From positions 1 through 64,000 of the forward strand of contig JALJEE010002086.1 of assembly GCA_023231475.1 (NCBI GenBank): DNA of 64,000 nt, in the 5' to 3' direction. The position numbers and the translations under genes are program-made. The notes beneath the pieces were generated by a model. It searched no databases, was not told the origin of the DNA, and saw only the letters and a program-made list of their open reading frames with translations. Shown in pieces: positions 10,448 through 22,700 of the stretch (within the stretch, counting starts at the first letter, position 1; the number at the start of each line of letters is the position of its first letter). The stretch is from Seison nebaliae. Its lineage: Eukaryota > Rotifera > Pararotatoria > Seisonacea > Seisonidae.

Positions 10448-12452
10448 ATGACGGGAGAGCTCAATGTCGATATGGAGCAGAATGAGAGTCATGACGTTCT
10501 ATTGAAGAATTGTAAGAGGAAATCCACCGACTCAATTAATTCAGAGAAGAAACGAGAGACATGGTCTAATCGATTCGATTTCTATTGTTCTATGTTGGGC
10601 TATTCGGTGGGTCTGGGAACGATTTGGAGGTTTCCCTACGTCGTCTTGCGGAATGGTGCCGGTGCATTTTTTATTCCGTTCATTATTTTCCTCGTCATCT
10701 GCATCATCCCATTATTCATTTTGGAAATGGGTTTAGCGCAGTATATTTCGGGTGGGCCGTTAAGATCTTATGAATTCTCACGTATCATCAAAGGTCTCAG
10801 TTATACAGCCATCATTATCAGTGCAGCGACATCAATCAATGGTAATGTCATTTTGGCATGGTCACTTCATTATCTTTATTCGTCATGGCGCAGTGTATTA
10901 CCATGGACGAGTTGTGCACATACATATAACACAGATAATTGTGTAGAATTGATGCAAATGGCAAATGGAACATTTAACATCACACCAGAAATGGAGAGAG
11001 AAATCATCTTCCCCAACAAGAGTCGGACAGTCGCCGACGAATATTTCCAGTTTCAATTTCATCCAATTTTATAAATTTTCCAATTTAAACAAGTTTCGGG
11101 TTTCTCAATGCGGCGCATAATATCAATCAATTCTCTTTGCCGGCAATACATTTGGTGGTGGCATCTTTCTGTGCTACACTTCTCATCTACCTCTGTCTTT
11201 TCAAAGGAATACGAGCAAGTGGTAAAGTAGCTTGGGTAACGGCAATCGCTCCTTATTTCGCACTTATTGCTCTACTTATTCGTGTATTATTTCTGGAAGG
11301 ATCGAAGAAAGGAATCATTTTTTATTTGAAACCAAAATGGTCCGAATTATTACGATTATCTGTTAATCTTCTTTTACTTTCTCTTCTTTTTATCATCATT
11401 TTAGATGTGGGCGGAAGCTTGTCTTCAACTCTTCTTTATGATGGGACCGGGATGGGGCGGCATTTTAACTTTGGCCTCATATAATAAATTTGATCACAAT
11501 TTTCTCTTACCAGCAATCATCATTCCAATTTGTGTGGCATTCACGGGATTAGTGTGTGGTCTGATCGTTTTTGCAGGAATTGGTCATTTGGCACATCGTC
11601 TAAACAAACAAGTCGATCAAGTCGTACAAGCGGGACCTGGAATGTGTTTTGTCGTGTTCACTGAAGTTATTTCGTCACTTCCCGTCCCACAATTATGGAA
11701 CACAATCTTCTTCTTACTCATCATCTTCATCGCCATCGATTCTCAAGTTATTTCAATAAATTTTATTTTAATTATGTTTATTTAATATTTAGTTCGGTTT
11801 ATTTGAAACGGTATCGTCAAGTCTCATTGATGAAGTACCATTTTGTCGGAAGAGAAAAGAATTGACAATTTTCGTTTTACTCACTGGATTCTTCCTCATC
11901 TCTTTGCCATATGCGACGAGATCTGGAATCTTTTATTTCACTCTAGTCGATTGGTATCAAGGTTTTCTCGTTCTCCCATGTATCTGTATATTGGAATGTT
12001 TATTTGTCGTTTATGTTTTCGGTTAATTTCTATCATTTTCCTCTTTTCATTCTCTCTTATCATATTTCAAAGGTTTTGACAATTATTCAAAACTCATGGA
12101 ACGAATGTTGGGGAGATCATTATCCAGATTGCTCAAATACACTTGGGGATTCATCACTCCTGCGGCGATGTTCGCTGTCGTCATTTATAACTTTATGGGA
12201 GAAACGAATGTTCGATATGGGAAATATGTTTTCCCCAAAAATTTAATAATTGCAGGTAAAAAATTCTTTATTTTAAAGTTTTTACAATTAAATAATATTT
12301 TAATTTTAGGATGGTCGATCGCAATCTATCCTATCATTCCTGCTGTTGGTCATGCAGTGTGGGTGGCATGGATCGCTTATAAAAAACAAGATTGGTCATG
12401 GATGTTCCAACCGTGTAGTAGATGGAATGAACGAATGAAGGAATGTTCATAA
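10448..12452 (+). CDS. SLC6 (sodium/neurotransmitter symporter) family transporter, atypical ion site
   Basis: Six exons (10448-11049, 11094-11361, 11405-11746, 11793-12021, 12073-12255, 12310-12452) join in phase across introns of 43-54 bp to give 588 residues, normal for the family. Landmarks: TM1 GYSVGLGTIWRFPY, a paired-Cys second extracellular loop with NGT sequon, TM6 WAEACLQLFFMMGPGWG followed by SYNKF, TM8 IDSQF, and a proline-rich TM11/12 end with YVFP. SLC6 proteins couple sodium (and chloride) gradients to uptake of GABA, glycine, monoamines or amino acids at the plasma membrane. The substrate cannot be assigned. Compared with GABA transporters, the Na1 Asn after GLG is Thr, the neighbouring Ala is Ser, and the TM6 Ser of FFS is Met. 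The TM7 Asn and TM8 Asp-Ser are kept. Transport may be altered or lost. Confidence 0.88.
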
Positions 12453-15167
12453 ATACTCTTCTTCTCCCAATCTTCCAATCTCTGATATCACATCTATTTC
12501 TTTGAACTTATTCAAACGAATGACCGTTATATAAATAAACATATCAATAATATTCAATAAATATATATTTTATTTGAAGAATATTCAATCATGAAATTTA
12601 TGAGGAGAATAAGAGAAATAATTATCATCGTTTCTGTTCATGAATGAATCATTCCAATTCATTTCATACGATGTGAAGTGGAAGATAGCACTCTTAAAAG
12701 TTGAGAGTTACTTTGAAGAGAATTCTAATTTACAATCCATTACAATTCACTGAAATGAGTCTATACAAATCAGAAACTTCATAAAATTGATGAAATATTG
12801 GATTTGTTTGTTCGTTGGAAAGGAATGAGGAAATGGAGTGACGATTCTGAGAGAATAAAAAGAGAAATTTCGTCAACTCTTTAACTGACTTTTTTTCTTC
12901 CGTCGAAAGATATTCGATCAGTTTATTTATTTCATTATCTCATTGTGAGAAATGTTTGGGAAGTTTTCTCATTCTCTTTTTCTTGTGCTTTTCCCGTTTG
13001 AAAGGTTCAGTTCTATAGCCATATGAAATAGATTAGCACCATATCGATCATGATGCTCTTATAAATCTATCTGATAAAAGAACGACAAAGGGAAATCTCA
13101 ATCTGACATTCTATCTCCATTATCTGCTCTCTTCCTGGAAATCAAATATTCCGATTAACTATTTGTCTTCATTCATATAATTCGAAGAAATATGATGTTA
13201 AACGATTTGGAATGAAGCGGAAATATAATGTAACGATAGAATCATTATGTAATCATTATCTTGATTAATTTGCATTTATAATTCATCCTAAATTTTCGAC
13301 TCTTCAATGTCACAGTGAATGATGTTATGAAATTTCCATGTGATGATCTTCATCGGTCTATCATTTCATTTTTTAATTTAATCCTCTGACAAAGTTCACT
13401 GGATGAAAGTGAGTTTTAACCAATTTATGATACTAGTATCAATAATGAAATGACCTATTTCTTCCTTATCATTCTTTATCAATAAAATGATAACTGACAT
13501 ATAATATCAGACAATTTTCAATTAGTTTGAAAGATTAGTTTTCCTCTTCCCTTCTTTTATTTCTATAGAAATTGATGCAAACATTGAGATTGATACAAAG
13601 ATAAATGTTGGGGAAACTATTATCAATCTGCTTTTAGATTTACTTGGTGAATTTATTTTATTATTTCGGAAACATTTTGATAAGTACATATGAAGCATTT
13701 TTGACATATAGTCTTTATTTAAATATAAATAGGAAGATAGGAAATAGATACGAGAAGAAACAACGTTACGAAGAAGTATAGAAAAGAAGAATCATAGATA
13801 CAATTATGTCTTGTCAATCTACTGACGTCAGTAAGGATCTATGGTCTGGTAACTGCTTTTATAGTCACTCCCCAAACGCTTCGACCTCGATGTTTACGTA
13901 AGTTCATGTAAATAAGTCATTTCCCGATTGACATCTGAGCGATTGTTAATCGGGAAATCTTAATCGGTTGTGCTTCGTCGCATTTGGGTTTGTTTCGAAA
14001 TGTAAAATGAAAATAATAAAAACTCGTTAAAAATAATACTAATCAAAAGTAGTTATTTATTGGCATTTTAATTTTTTGCAGAATAGTTCAATTAGTGTGT
14101 ATATTAGTGGAAAACTCATAAATTACAAAACAATGAAATAATGATAGGATATGAGATTTCTGTATAAGTTTTCACTTCATTAGTTAGAATGTTCTCTTTA
14201 TGATACAAGATGTCACTCACAAATATCGTTACGTCACGGTAATTGAAGAAAACAAGAGAACTAACCTCGACCGATTTGAAAATGAAAAACCTTCCTGAAA
14301 AAATGGTGGAGTTAATGAAACGTCGGTGGGACGATGTCGAGATGATAAATCAAATCCGGCGGTTGGCTTAATATAAATCGACAAGATCCAATAGACGGTA
14401 TTTCAAATTCGGAAGGTGACCGAGACACTCGGACCAAAAGTAATGAGGAAGAAAAACGTTTTGTTGGGATCGGCACCAATCCTCCCTCAGATAACCGAGT
14501 ATTTGCGTAGTGCATATACTAATCAAAATGAAATTAATTATAAAATTAATCAATTTGAACAAGCTCAGAAGGGAAAGAAGATGATTCACGAGTCATACTT
14601 ACAGGAATTGGTCTGATTGGCAAAAGAACTGTGGGAATCTGGAGACAATCTGGAGACGACCCCCGAAGCGTTCGCGAAGAAGAAATTTTTCCAAAAAATA
14701 TCAGAAAACGCTCTCAAAGACCGATTAGATTAGACAGACGGAACTAACTTTAATTCACCATTAATCTCCATCATCCATAGCGTTCAGAATTATCAACGTC
14801 ATGGGACAATTTGAGAGGGAAAAATAATCCGAATTTGTCCAAATTAATTTAGAATATTTGTGTCGAAATTTGATAATTCCCCAATTGGAAAATTGTTGTT
14901 TCATTTTAGTTATTTATGAAATTTAATTTTTCCAATATTTAATTAAATGAAGAACTGATAAGGAATAATCAAATTTTATCAATCAAAAATAAAGATTTAT
15001 TTAAAAAAATCTTAAAAGGAATTGAATTTCCATTGACGTTCTGTTCTTTCTTCTCTTCGAATATACCGTAACAATTCCATCCATTATTCTCCATTCTCCA
15101 CCACTTTACCGAAAATCGTTAACTAGTTTCCATTCTCCAAAATAAAACTAGGAAGAATTGTTGCGAG
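12453..15167. other. Intergenic region, 2.7 kb, with a possible decayed coding remnant
   Basis: This region is mostly AT-rich with no supportable gene. From about 14240 to 14730 base composition rises, and short frames look coding-like: a basic segment MVELMKRRWDDVEMI near 14304, then a 66-codon frame at 14416-14616, then TPEAFAKKKFFQKI. They are interrupted by stops and do not match a family I know. This could be a relic of a gene or mobile element. Confidence 0.4.
12534..12539 (+). terminator. Polyadenylation signal of the SLC6 gene
   Basis: An AATAAA hexamer lies 82 bases after the stop codon; another follows about 20 bases further on. Confidence 0.5.
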
Positions 15168-16360
15168 TTAAGAAATCGAATGAAACGGACAAAGGAAATT
15201 GGGAGGCAGAACTGGATACTGACAAAATTCTCGTTCGTTGATATGAGAAGGAGACGAACAACGTTGTAATGAATATATTCGATTCGATTGTCTCACACTG
15301 CGAAATAGATGAGCGAAGCATGTGTCGAAATCGGGAAGGGCGAAATAAGGACAACGATCATCAGTTCGAATAGTTGTCTCTAATAATTCATCCATACTGA
15401 ATTCATGTGGTCGGTAAATGTATTTGCATTGACATTTACTCGTATTCTTATTCGTCATTCTATCTTTCCGTCTTCCATATCTTCCGATCGATTCCTGCGA
15501 TTCACATAATTCACCAATTGGCCGCCAATCGCTGACGATGGTGATCCGTTTGAGTCGACGGAGATGTTGTTTGTATTGAGAGGATGGCATGAAATCCATT
15601 TTCTTAATGAATTGTTGTAATTGAGAGCGGACGGTATCAGATTGATACGCATCTTTCCGAATTTGATCAAGTAATTTGACGGTATTGATTTCGATGTCGA
15701 GGAGAATTGATTGATATCGATAGACGAAGAGAAGTAATTGTTTCCCCATCAATTGATATTCACTTTCACTTAAATTACATTCGAATGCACTCAAATTCGA
15801 ATCGATAAATAATTTATCTGGTTCTGGTATAGAGGGATCGATAGAACGATGGAATAATCCGTCAAGAATCATTTTCAATTTTCGTTCTTCGTTTTTCTCG
15901 ATGATATCGTTCGCACAAATACCTGTTCGATTGGCAGGACAAGTGAAAGGTAAATGTGCATTCTCATTCTCATCTCGTTCACCTTCCTCAGCCAAACGGA
16001 TTCTCTCATGCTCCTCTTTTAATTCAGCTAATCGTTCTTCCTTCATTTTGGTGAGAACTTCGTCGCTGAATATTCCTCTTAGAAGTGCCACGTTGAATTT
16101 ATTCCGATTTCCTTCCTTCTTTCCATATCCTTTATTCGCATATGAATACAATGTGGACATACTGTGCAAACTCTCGAACTTTCGACATTTCGTCGTTATC
16201 GGCATCCTCTCCTTCCGATTAAATACACAAATGTCGAATTGACGAACATCTTCTTTCAATTCTAAAAATGATGAAATAAAATTTGAAAAAGAAAGAAGAA
16301 ACAAATTGAACTTGAGAGAGGTAAATTAATAATTGAAGAATGTCTCCACGTATCATCCAT
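15168..16360 (-). CDS. KANSL2/INO80D-like zinc-binding chromatin protein
   Basis: Exons are 16360-16312 and 16261-15168, joined across a 50-bp intron (GTTCAA...TTTTAG), giving 380 residues. The C-terminal 70 residues contain a Cys/His array: CPYFALP, then CFAH, a later pair of Cys, and CPFH at the end. This resembles the second zf-C3HC3H unit of KANSL2 (NSL acetyltransferase complex) and INO80D (INO80 remodeller). The N-terminal half is polar with a Glu/Arg-rich helix and a CPANRTGIC segment. The middle is helical (MGKQLLLFVYRYQ). It shares a head-to-head promoter region with the TAF3-like giant, which would suit a nuclear role. Choosing between KANSL2 and INO80D needs a profile search. Confidence 0.55.
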
Positions 16361-16862
16361 GTCGTTGAATGGGAAACAAAAAATAATTCGACGATTGAAA
16401 ATTAAAAAAAAAAAAAGGATGGAAAAGAAAAAGAAATTTTGGAAGGAAAAAAATTTAAAAATAAAATAAAAAAAATTAAACTAAAAATTTGAAAAATGTT
16501 CATTTAGAGAAAGATGATAAAATGAAGTGAATCTGAACAATCCATGTCAAGTATGACATCCACAAACGAAACGAAAAACATATGAGCTGTGGAAAATTCC
16601 GTTAAAATTCGAAGAAGGAATTTTATGTGTGAAAAAAGTCTTTGAAGAATTGTCGTCCATCCTGAATTATTTTTAAGAGAGGAAAATACAAATAAGTAAT
16701 TTATTCGATTGTTGAGTGAATTAGATGAGTGAGAGATATTTGTAGGAATTAATGTTTTAGCTCGTTGAGAGTAGATAAAATGAAATAATTTTTTTTTCAA
16801 TTTTCCTCATCAAACAATTTTCTGTTAACAGGTTTCTTACTAATATTCTATGAAAGTGGCGG
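16361..16862. promoter_or_regulatory. Bidirectional promoter region between two chromatin-type genes
   Basis: This 502-bp interval separates the start codons of the minus-strand KANSL2/INO80D-like gene and the plus-strand TAF3-like gene. It is very A-rich on the plus strand (poly-A around 16406-16450). No defined core element such as TATA is obvious. Its regulatory role is inferred from the divergent arrangement only. Confidence 0.45.
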
Positions 16863-17195
16863 ATGGTGAGACTTGTGAAGAAGTTTGAAAAACGTAGAGG
16901 TGATCGTCGTCGAGCGGGACAACGTCGTCGGACACATCGACATCGAACACATTTCAATGATTTGTTCATTCCTGTTGATACATTCGGAATCGATGATGAA
17001 CTTACGAAATTTGTGGTGGATACAGCAGATGCGACACCATTCTCACATATATCAGAAGGAGCAGTGGCAGCTATTCGAGAATCAACAAATGATTTCTTGA
17101 AGAATATTTTTATGGAAATGGAATGTTTTCTTTCCAGCAATCTTGACAAATTAAATAATGTTGATTTAAAGGATGTGGAATTCCTTTTCAAGAAA
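16863..17195 (+). other. Basic tail plus histone-fold-like segment of the giant protein
   Basis: Residues 7-30 are rich in Arg and His. Residues 43-111 align by eye to histone H3: ELTKFVVDTA to the end of helix alpha-1, ISEGAVAAIRESTNDFL to helix alpha-2 (H3 has AVMALQEASEAYL), and NNVDLKDVEFLFKK to the loop and helix alpha-3. TAF3, H3/CENP-A and CENP-T all use this fold, and the class cannot be decided by eye. Confidence 0.5.
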
Positions 17196-19728
17196 CCAAA
17201 AGATCGACCATTTGGTAACGATGCTGATGATCGAATGCCATTCCAACCGGAGAATATGACGAAAATAAATAAGAATGATCTTCCTCAAGAAATTGTGGAA
17301 TGTTCCAGTTATGATGTCATGCTATCAAATGTGAAGACGATGAAGGTGTTGGAGAAAGAATATGAGGAGGATAGAGAGACAATTATTGAGAAGTATTCTG
17401 ATAACAACATAAATCAATTGGCGATCGAATATGAAATGAAAGATATGGTCAGATCGAGTGATGGTCTTCAAATGATGAGAGTGAATGATGAAAAAGACGA
17501 AATGAATGATGAAGAGAATTTGATTTTGAATGAACTTATGAAAATTAATCAAAATATCGATATGTCGTTGGATGTGGAAGAAGAGATGAAGAATGAAAAT
17601 GATCAAATGTTCGCCAGTCTCCTTCAAGTGATCACTAAACGAATTCGTATGAAAGATTTATGGAAATATCTCCATTATGAATCGTCAGGAGTCTTCCCAC
17701 AAACTCCTTTTCGAATCGATACGAAATTTCGCAATAAGTTAATGGCAGACATTCGTAACACAAGTGAAATGTTCGATGATAATATAAATTTCGATCATTT
17801 TTATGGGAAACAACCGAAATTGACTTTTCCTTTCGTTCTCGATTGTGAGGGGAGTAAATCGCCACCTATCCCAATTCCAGAATCGGATGATGAAGAATCA
17901 GAAAATATTCTCCTCAACTCTTACAATAATGTCCAACGGTTATTGAGGAGTGCGCAACCGCCTGATGGATATGATGATGAACTAAATGGACTTCTCTTAT
18001 GTCTCGACGATGTTGAAGACGATGAACCGATGAATAACAATGATGATGATGACGAAGAAGAAGAAGAAGAAGAAGAATATGATGATAATTTGACAGAGAA
18101 TGTGGACGAAGGAGTGAAAGAAATTGAGACTGAATCGGAAATCGAATCAGAATTTGATGAGGAAGAAAGGATAACTGATGACGAACGACTCACTGAAAAT
18201 GATCACATTTTCTCCGAAAGTGATTCAGACGATGAATTCTTGAGAGATGACGAACCGTTTTATGTCCATAGGATGAATGATGGACATGATATGATGACGA
18301 CATTATCTTATTCGGAAGATGAAGATGATGAAATTGACGATGAAGATGATGAAGATTATGAAGAAATTTATGATGAGGATGTTCAAATGATTCTTAGAGA
18401 AAATGTTGATGTTGATGTTGATGATGATGATGATAATACCGACGATGAAGATGATGACGAAGAGGAGGAAGATGATACTGATGATGATAGTGATAGTGAT
18501 GACGAATTGGTGAATTTGTTAACATTAGTCGATTCGAATGATGAAGAAGAAATGGAGGTAATGGAGACGGCAAAAAAAATATCGACAGATAGTGATAATG
18601 AATCACTTGTTTCTTTGAATTCTTCATTAGAATGTTCTGCATCATCGAGTAGTGATGAAAGTGAAGAAGAGACTTCAGATTCATCAGATTCAACAGATTC
18701 ATCAGATTCATCAGAAGAAGAATTGGAGGAGATGGAGGAATCGTTCCAGAAAGATTGGTGTCGTGATAAATCGATTTGTGGACTGTCTATCTCATCTTCT
18801 ATATCAAATAATAATGAAAATGAAATCAAGACGGATGACCTCTTCGTACCATTTCAACAACAAGTCAAGGATATGAGTTATCATTTGGACACACCTCCAA
18901 TTGATTCGATGATCGATAACGGAAAAGAATTATCAGGTGAAATGAGAGATAAATTTATTAAGAAGTTCAAACTTTTGACCAATGAGAATATGTTGAATAA
19001 GACGACGAAGGAAGTTGATGAGAATTTTACTCATCTTGAAGAAGACGATTCGGGAAAAGATGATATTTCCATGGAAAATGAATTGACTTCATTCGATTAT
19101 CTAGAACAGTTCATGAAAGATGATGATATTGATGAATTTTCCGATTTGTTCTTATCTGAAGAAGATGATATGTCAGAAGAGGATACTAGTGACGATGAAT
19201 CAATGGAAAAAGATGATGAAGAAGAATTATCTGAAGAAGAAACAACTGACGAAGAAGTAGAAGATGAAAATGACTGGGAATTAGAAGAGGAAAATGAATT
19301 GACAGAAGGAAATGATTTGGAATTAAAAGATGAAAATCAATTGGAATTAAAAGATGGAAATGAATTAGAATTAGAAGAAAGAAATGAAATGAAAGAAATA
19401 GATGGAAATGAATTGGAATTAGAAGATGAAAATGAATCAGAAGAAGATGATGAAAGTGACTCAGAAGAAGAAGATGAAAATGAATCAGAAGAAGAAGAAG
19501 AAAATGAATCAGAAGAGGAAGAAGAAGATGATGAAAGTGAATCAGAAGAAGAAGATGAAAATGACTTGGAATTAGATGATGGAAATGACTTGGAATTAGA
19601 TGATGGAAATGAATTAGAATTAGAAAATGCAAATGAATTACAATTGGACGATGGAAATGAATTACAATTAGAAAATCAAAATGAAATAGAAGAAGACGAT
19701 GAAGATGAAGAGGATTCGAGTGATGAAG

Positions 19729-19759
<31 letters not shown>

Positions 19760-22700
19760 AAATGACGAAGAAGAAGATGAATCGAATGAATCTGATATTT
19801 CATTAGATTTCGGAGAAATATCTGATGACATGAGTTGTGAAGAGATTGAAGAAGTTGAAGAATTAGATGATGATAAATATGGAATGAAGATGTTGATTGA
19901 GAATGGAAATGAATTAATGAAATCATTCCGTATGTCGTGGATGTTGGTTGATGAGGAGATGTGGGAAGAAGAAGAAGAAGAAGAAGAAGAAGAAGAAGAA
20001 GAATTCATCAATATTGAAAATGATGAAATTGAAGGAATATTAAAAATAATGACCAGTGAAGATGTCACAACGGATTTGATGAAGTTGATGCATTTCTTCC
20101 AGATTGATTCGTCCAATCAATTGTTGATAGAAGAGAAGAAAGTGAAAGATGAAGAGGAAGAATTAGAAGATTTGATGAGAATTTATGATTCAGTCGAGTA
20201 CACTCAACCAGAATCGATTGAAAATATTTTGGATCGACTCATCATCGTCAAACAATCGAATGATTCACTTCTCTCCAATATCTGTGAATTGAATGAGAAT
20301 CAACCGGTGATGTCAGTACCGATGGGTGGATATTTCTTCGAAGAGAAAAACATCATTTATGATCATATCGAAGGTGATGAAAAAAAGATTAGTCGATTCG
20401 CATTCGATCTTAATAAGAATCGTGAATATTATGCAAATGATCGTCAATATGAGAGAGAACAAATCGAAATGAGACGAAGACTAACAAAAGAGATGATTAA
20501 TGAAGTTCGATTATCAAAAAAGAAGCGAAAAATTATTCCAATGAGTAAAGTGATCGCAGGCGTCGAATATGATTTGATGATGGAAGAAAGGAAGAAATTC
20601 CATTTCGATTTGGATGTGATGGATGAAGAAGAGAATAATTTGAAAGAAATTAAATTTCCTGAAAAACCAAATTTTGATCGTGAGAGATTAGATGGAAAAT
20701 TCGCTCAACGTATCTGTCGAACGATGAGAGCGAATATTGGATTAGATCGTGTGAGAAATGATTTGTTATTGATCGATGAAATGAAACGACGTCATCATCT
20801 TCCACCAATCGAAATTGTCAATCCCGTTCGACCGAAATATGCTCGACATAGTAAATGTCGTAAACAACAATTACAATATGCGAATCATCGATTGAAATTA
20901 TCGGCGAGTATTGAGAATGCAGCAGCAACGGCATTCGCTTTAAATGATTGTGGACCATCGAAGAAATTACTCAATATGATAATTAGACGAGATGAGATGG
21001 ATGATGAAGAGGAACGATGGTTCCAAGAACTCAATTCGAAGATTGTTCATTCGAATATTATTCCTGCATCTCTTGCAAATAAATTGGATAGACCGGGTGG
21101 AGTTGAGAATGATGATTTGAGACGATATGTCGTTGGTGGTTATAACAACCAGGAACAACTTTTGAAAGATGAAGCAAAATGGATTGCTAATGAAGTGAGG
21201 AAACGAGCTCATCGTCAAGAAATGGCGGCGAGAGAACTTCATTCGAAAATGAAAAATAGAAGGAAAAATAGAGTGAAAATTGAGAATGATGGAAAAATAA
21301 TAAATTCAACATTTGATCAGATATCAATGGTGACGACTTGTGAAATGAAAATGGAACAGATTCAATCGAATAATGAAGAGATGAAAGTGGAAGGTCCATT
21401 TATCGGTCCGATGAATAAACAATTTGAAATCGATAAAAATTTGATGGGAAATGAGAACCGATTAGATGGTGGTCAGACTTCCATTGAAGGATTAGTAAAT
21501 CATCAAATGTTGTTAGATGGAAAGGAAACGATTCAACTCGATTCCAGTTTAGAAGTGATCGATGTAGAGAATGATTATGTGAATACAAATAATGATATGG
21601 ATAATTTTCTCTCCTTCGCACAACAACAACAACAACAACAACAACAACATCCTCAACTAATGATGGATAGTAATTCGATGATGTCGAATGATAATTATCA
21701 AACGATGTATTCAAATGAAACAAACAATTTATATGGAAATGATATAACTGATAATTCGATGATGATGAATAACGATTCGATGGATATACCACTATTACCA
21801 TTCTGTCCATCTATGAATAATATTGATAATGGAATCAATCTTAATATGTTTCCTCCAATTCAACTCAATAATTCGAATGGAGACAACTTCTCCCAAATTC
21901 CTATGACAAATTCGAATGAAGATAACTTCTCTCAAATTCCGATGATAAATTCCGATGAACAAGATTTCTCCCAAATTCCTATGACAAATTCGAACGGACA
22001 AGATTTCTCCCAAATTCCTATAGTAAATTCAAATGGAGATAATTTTTCTCAAATTCCTATGGTAAATTCAAATGGAAATAATTTTTCTCAAATTCATATG
22101 GTAAATTCAAATGGACAAGATTTCTCTCAAATACCTATTAGAAATTCAAATGGAGATAACTTTCATCAGATTCCAATAACTAATTCGAATGAAGAGAATT
22201 TCCATCAGATTCCAATCCAACATTCCACCAATTCGAATGGTGAAAACTTTCATCAAATTCCATTGACAAATTCGAATGGAGAGAATTTCTCTCAAATTCC
22301 AATAAATAATTCGAATGATGATTTGGGATGGGTGGAGAATTATGATGAAGATCCAATTCCACCATTCTCTTACAATGGTCCAATGAATTTGAATTTTAAT
22401 AATAACAATAGTAATTATCAGGAGGATGGAATGAATGAATTGATTACGGATGCGGTTGATGATAATGAGAATTGTGGAATGTTTAATAATGATCAGAGAT
22501 TGATAGATGATTTATCATCAACAGAAGAGAAGGAAGATAATGAAGATGATGTAATAGATTTGGAGTTGAATGTGAATAATTCTAGAGAATCGCCCATTCC
22601 ATATAATCCACCATTCAATAATGTATATGAATCTAATTTGAATCGATCATATCCAACCTTCCCCAAAACTGATGAAACGAATGTTGATGATGATAATATC

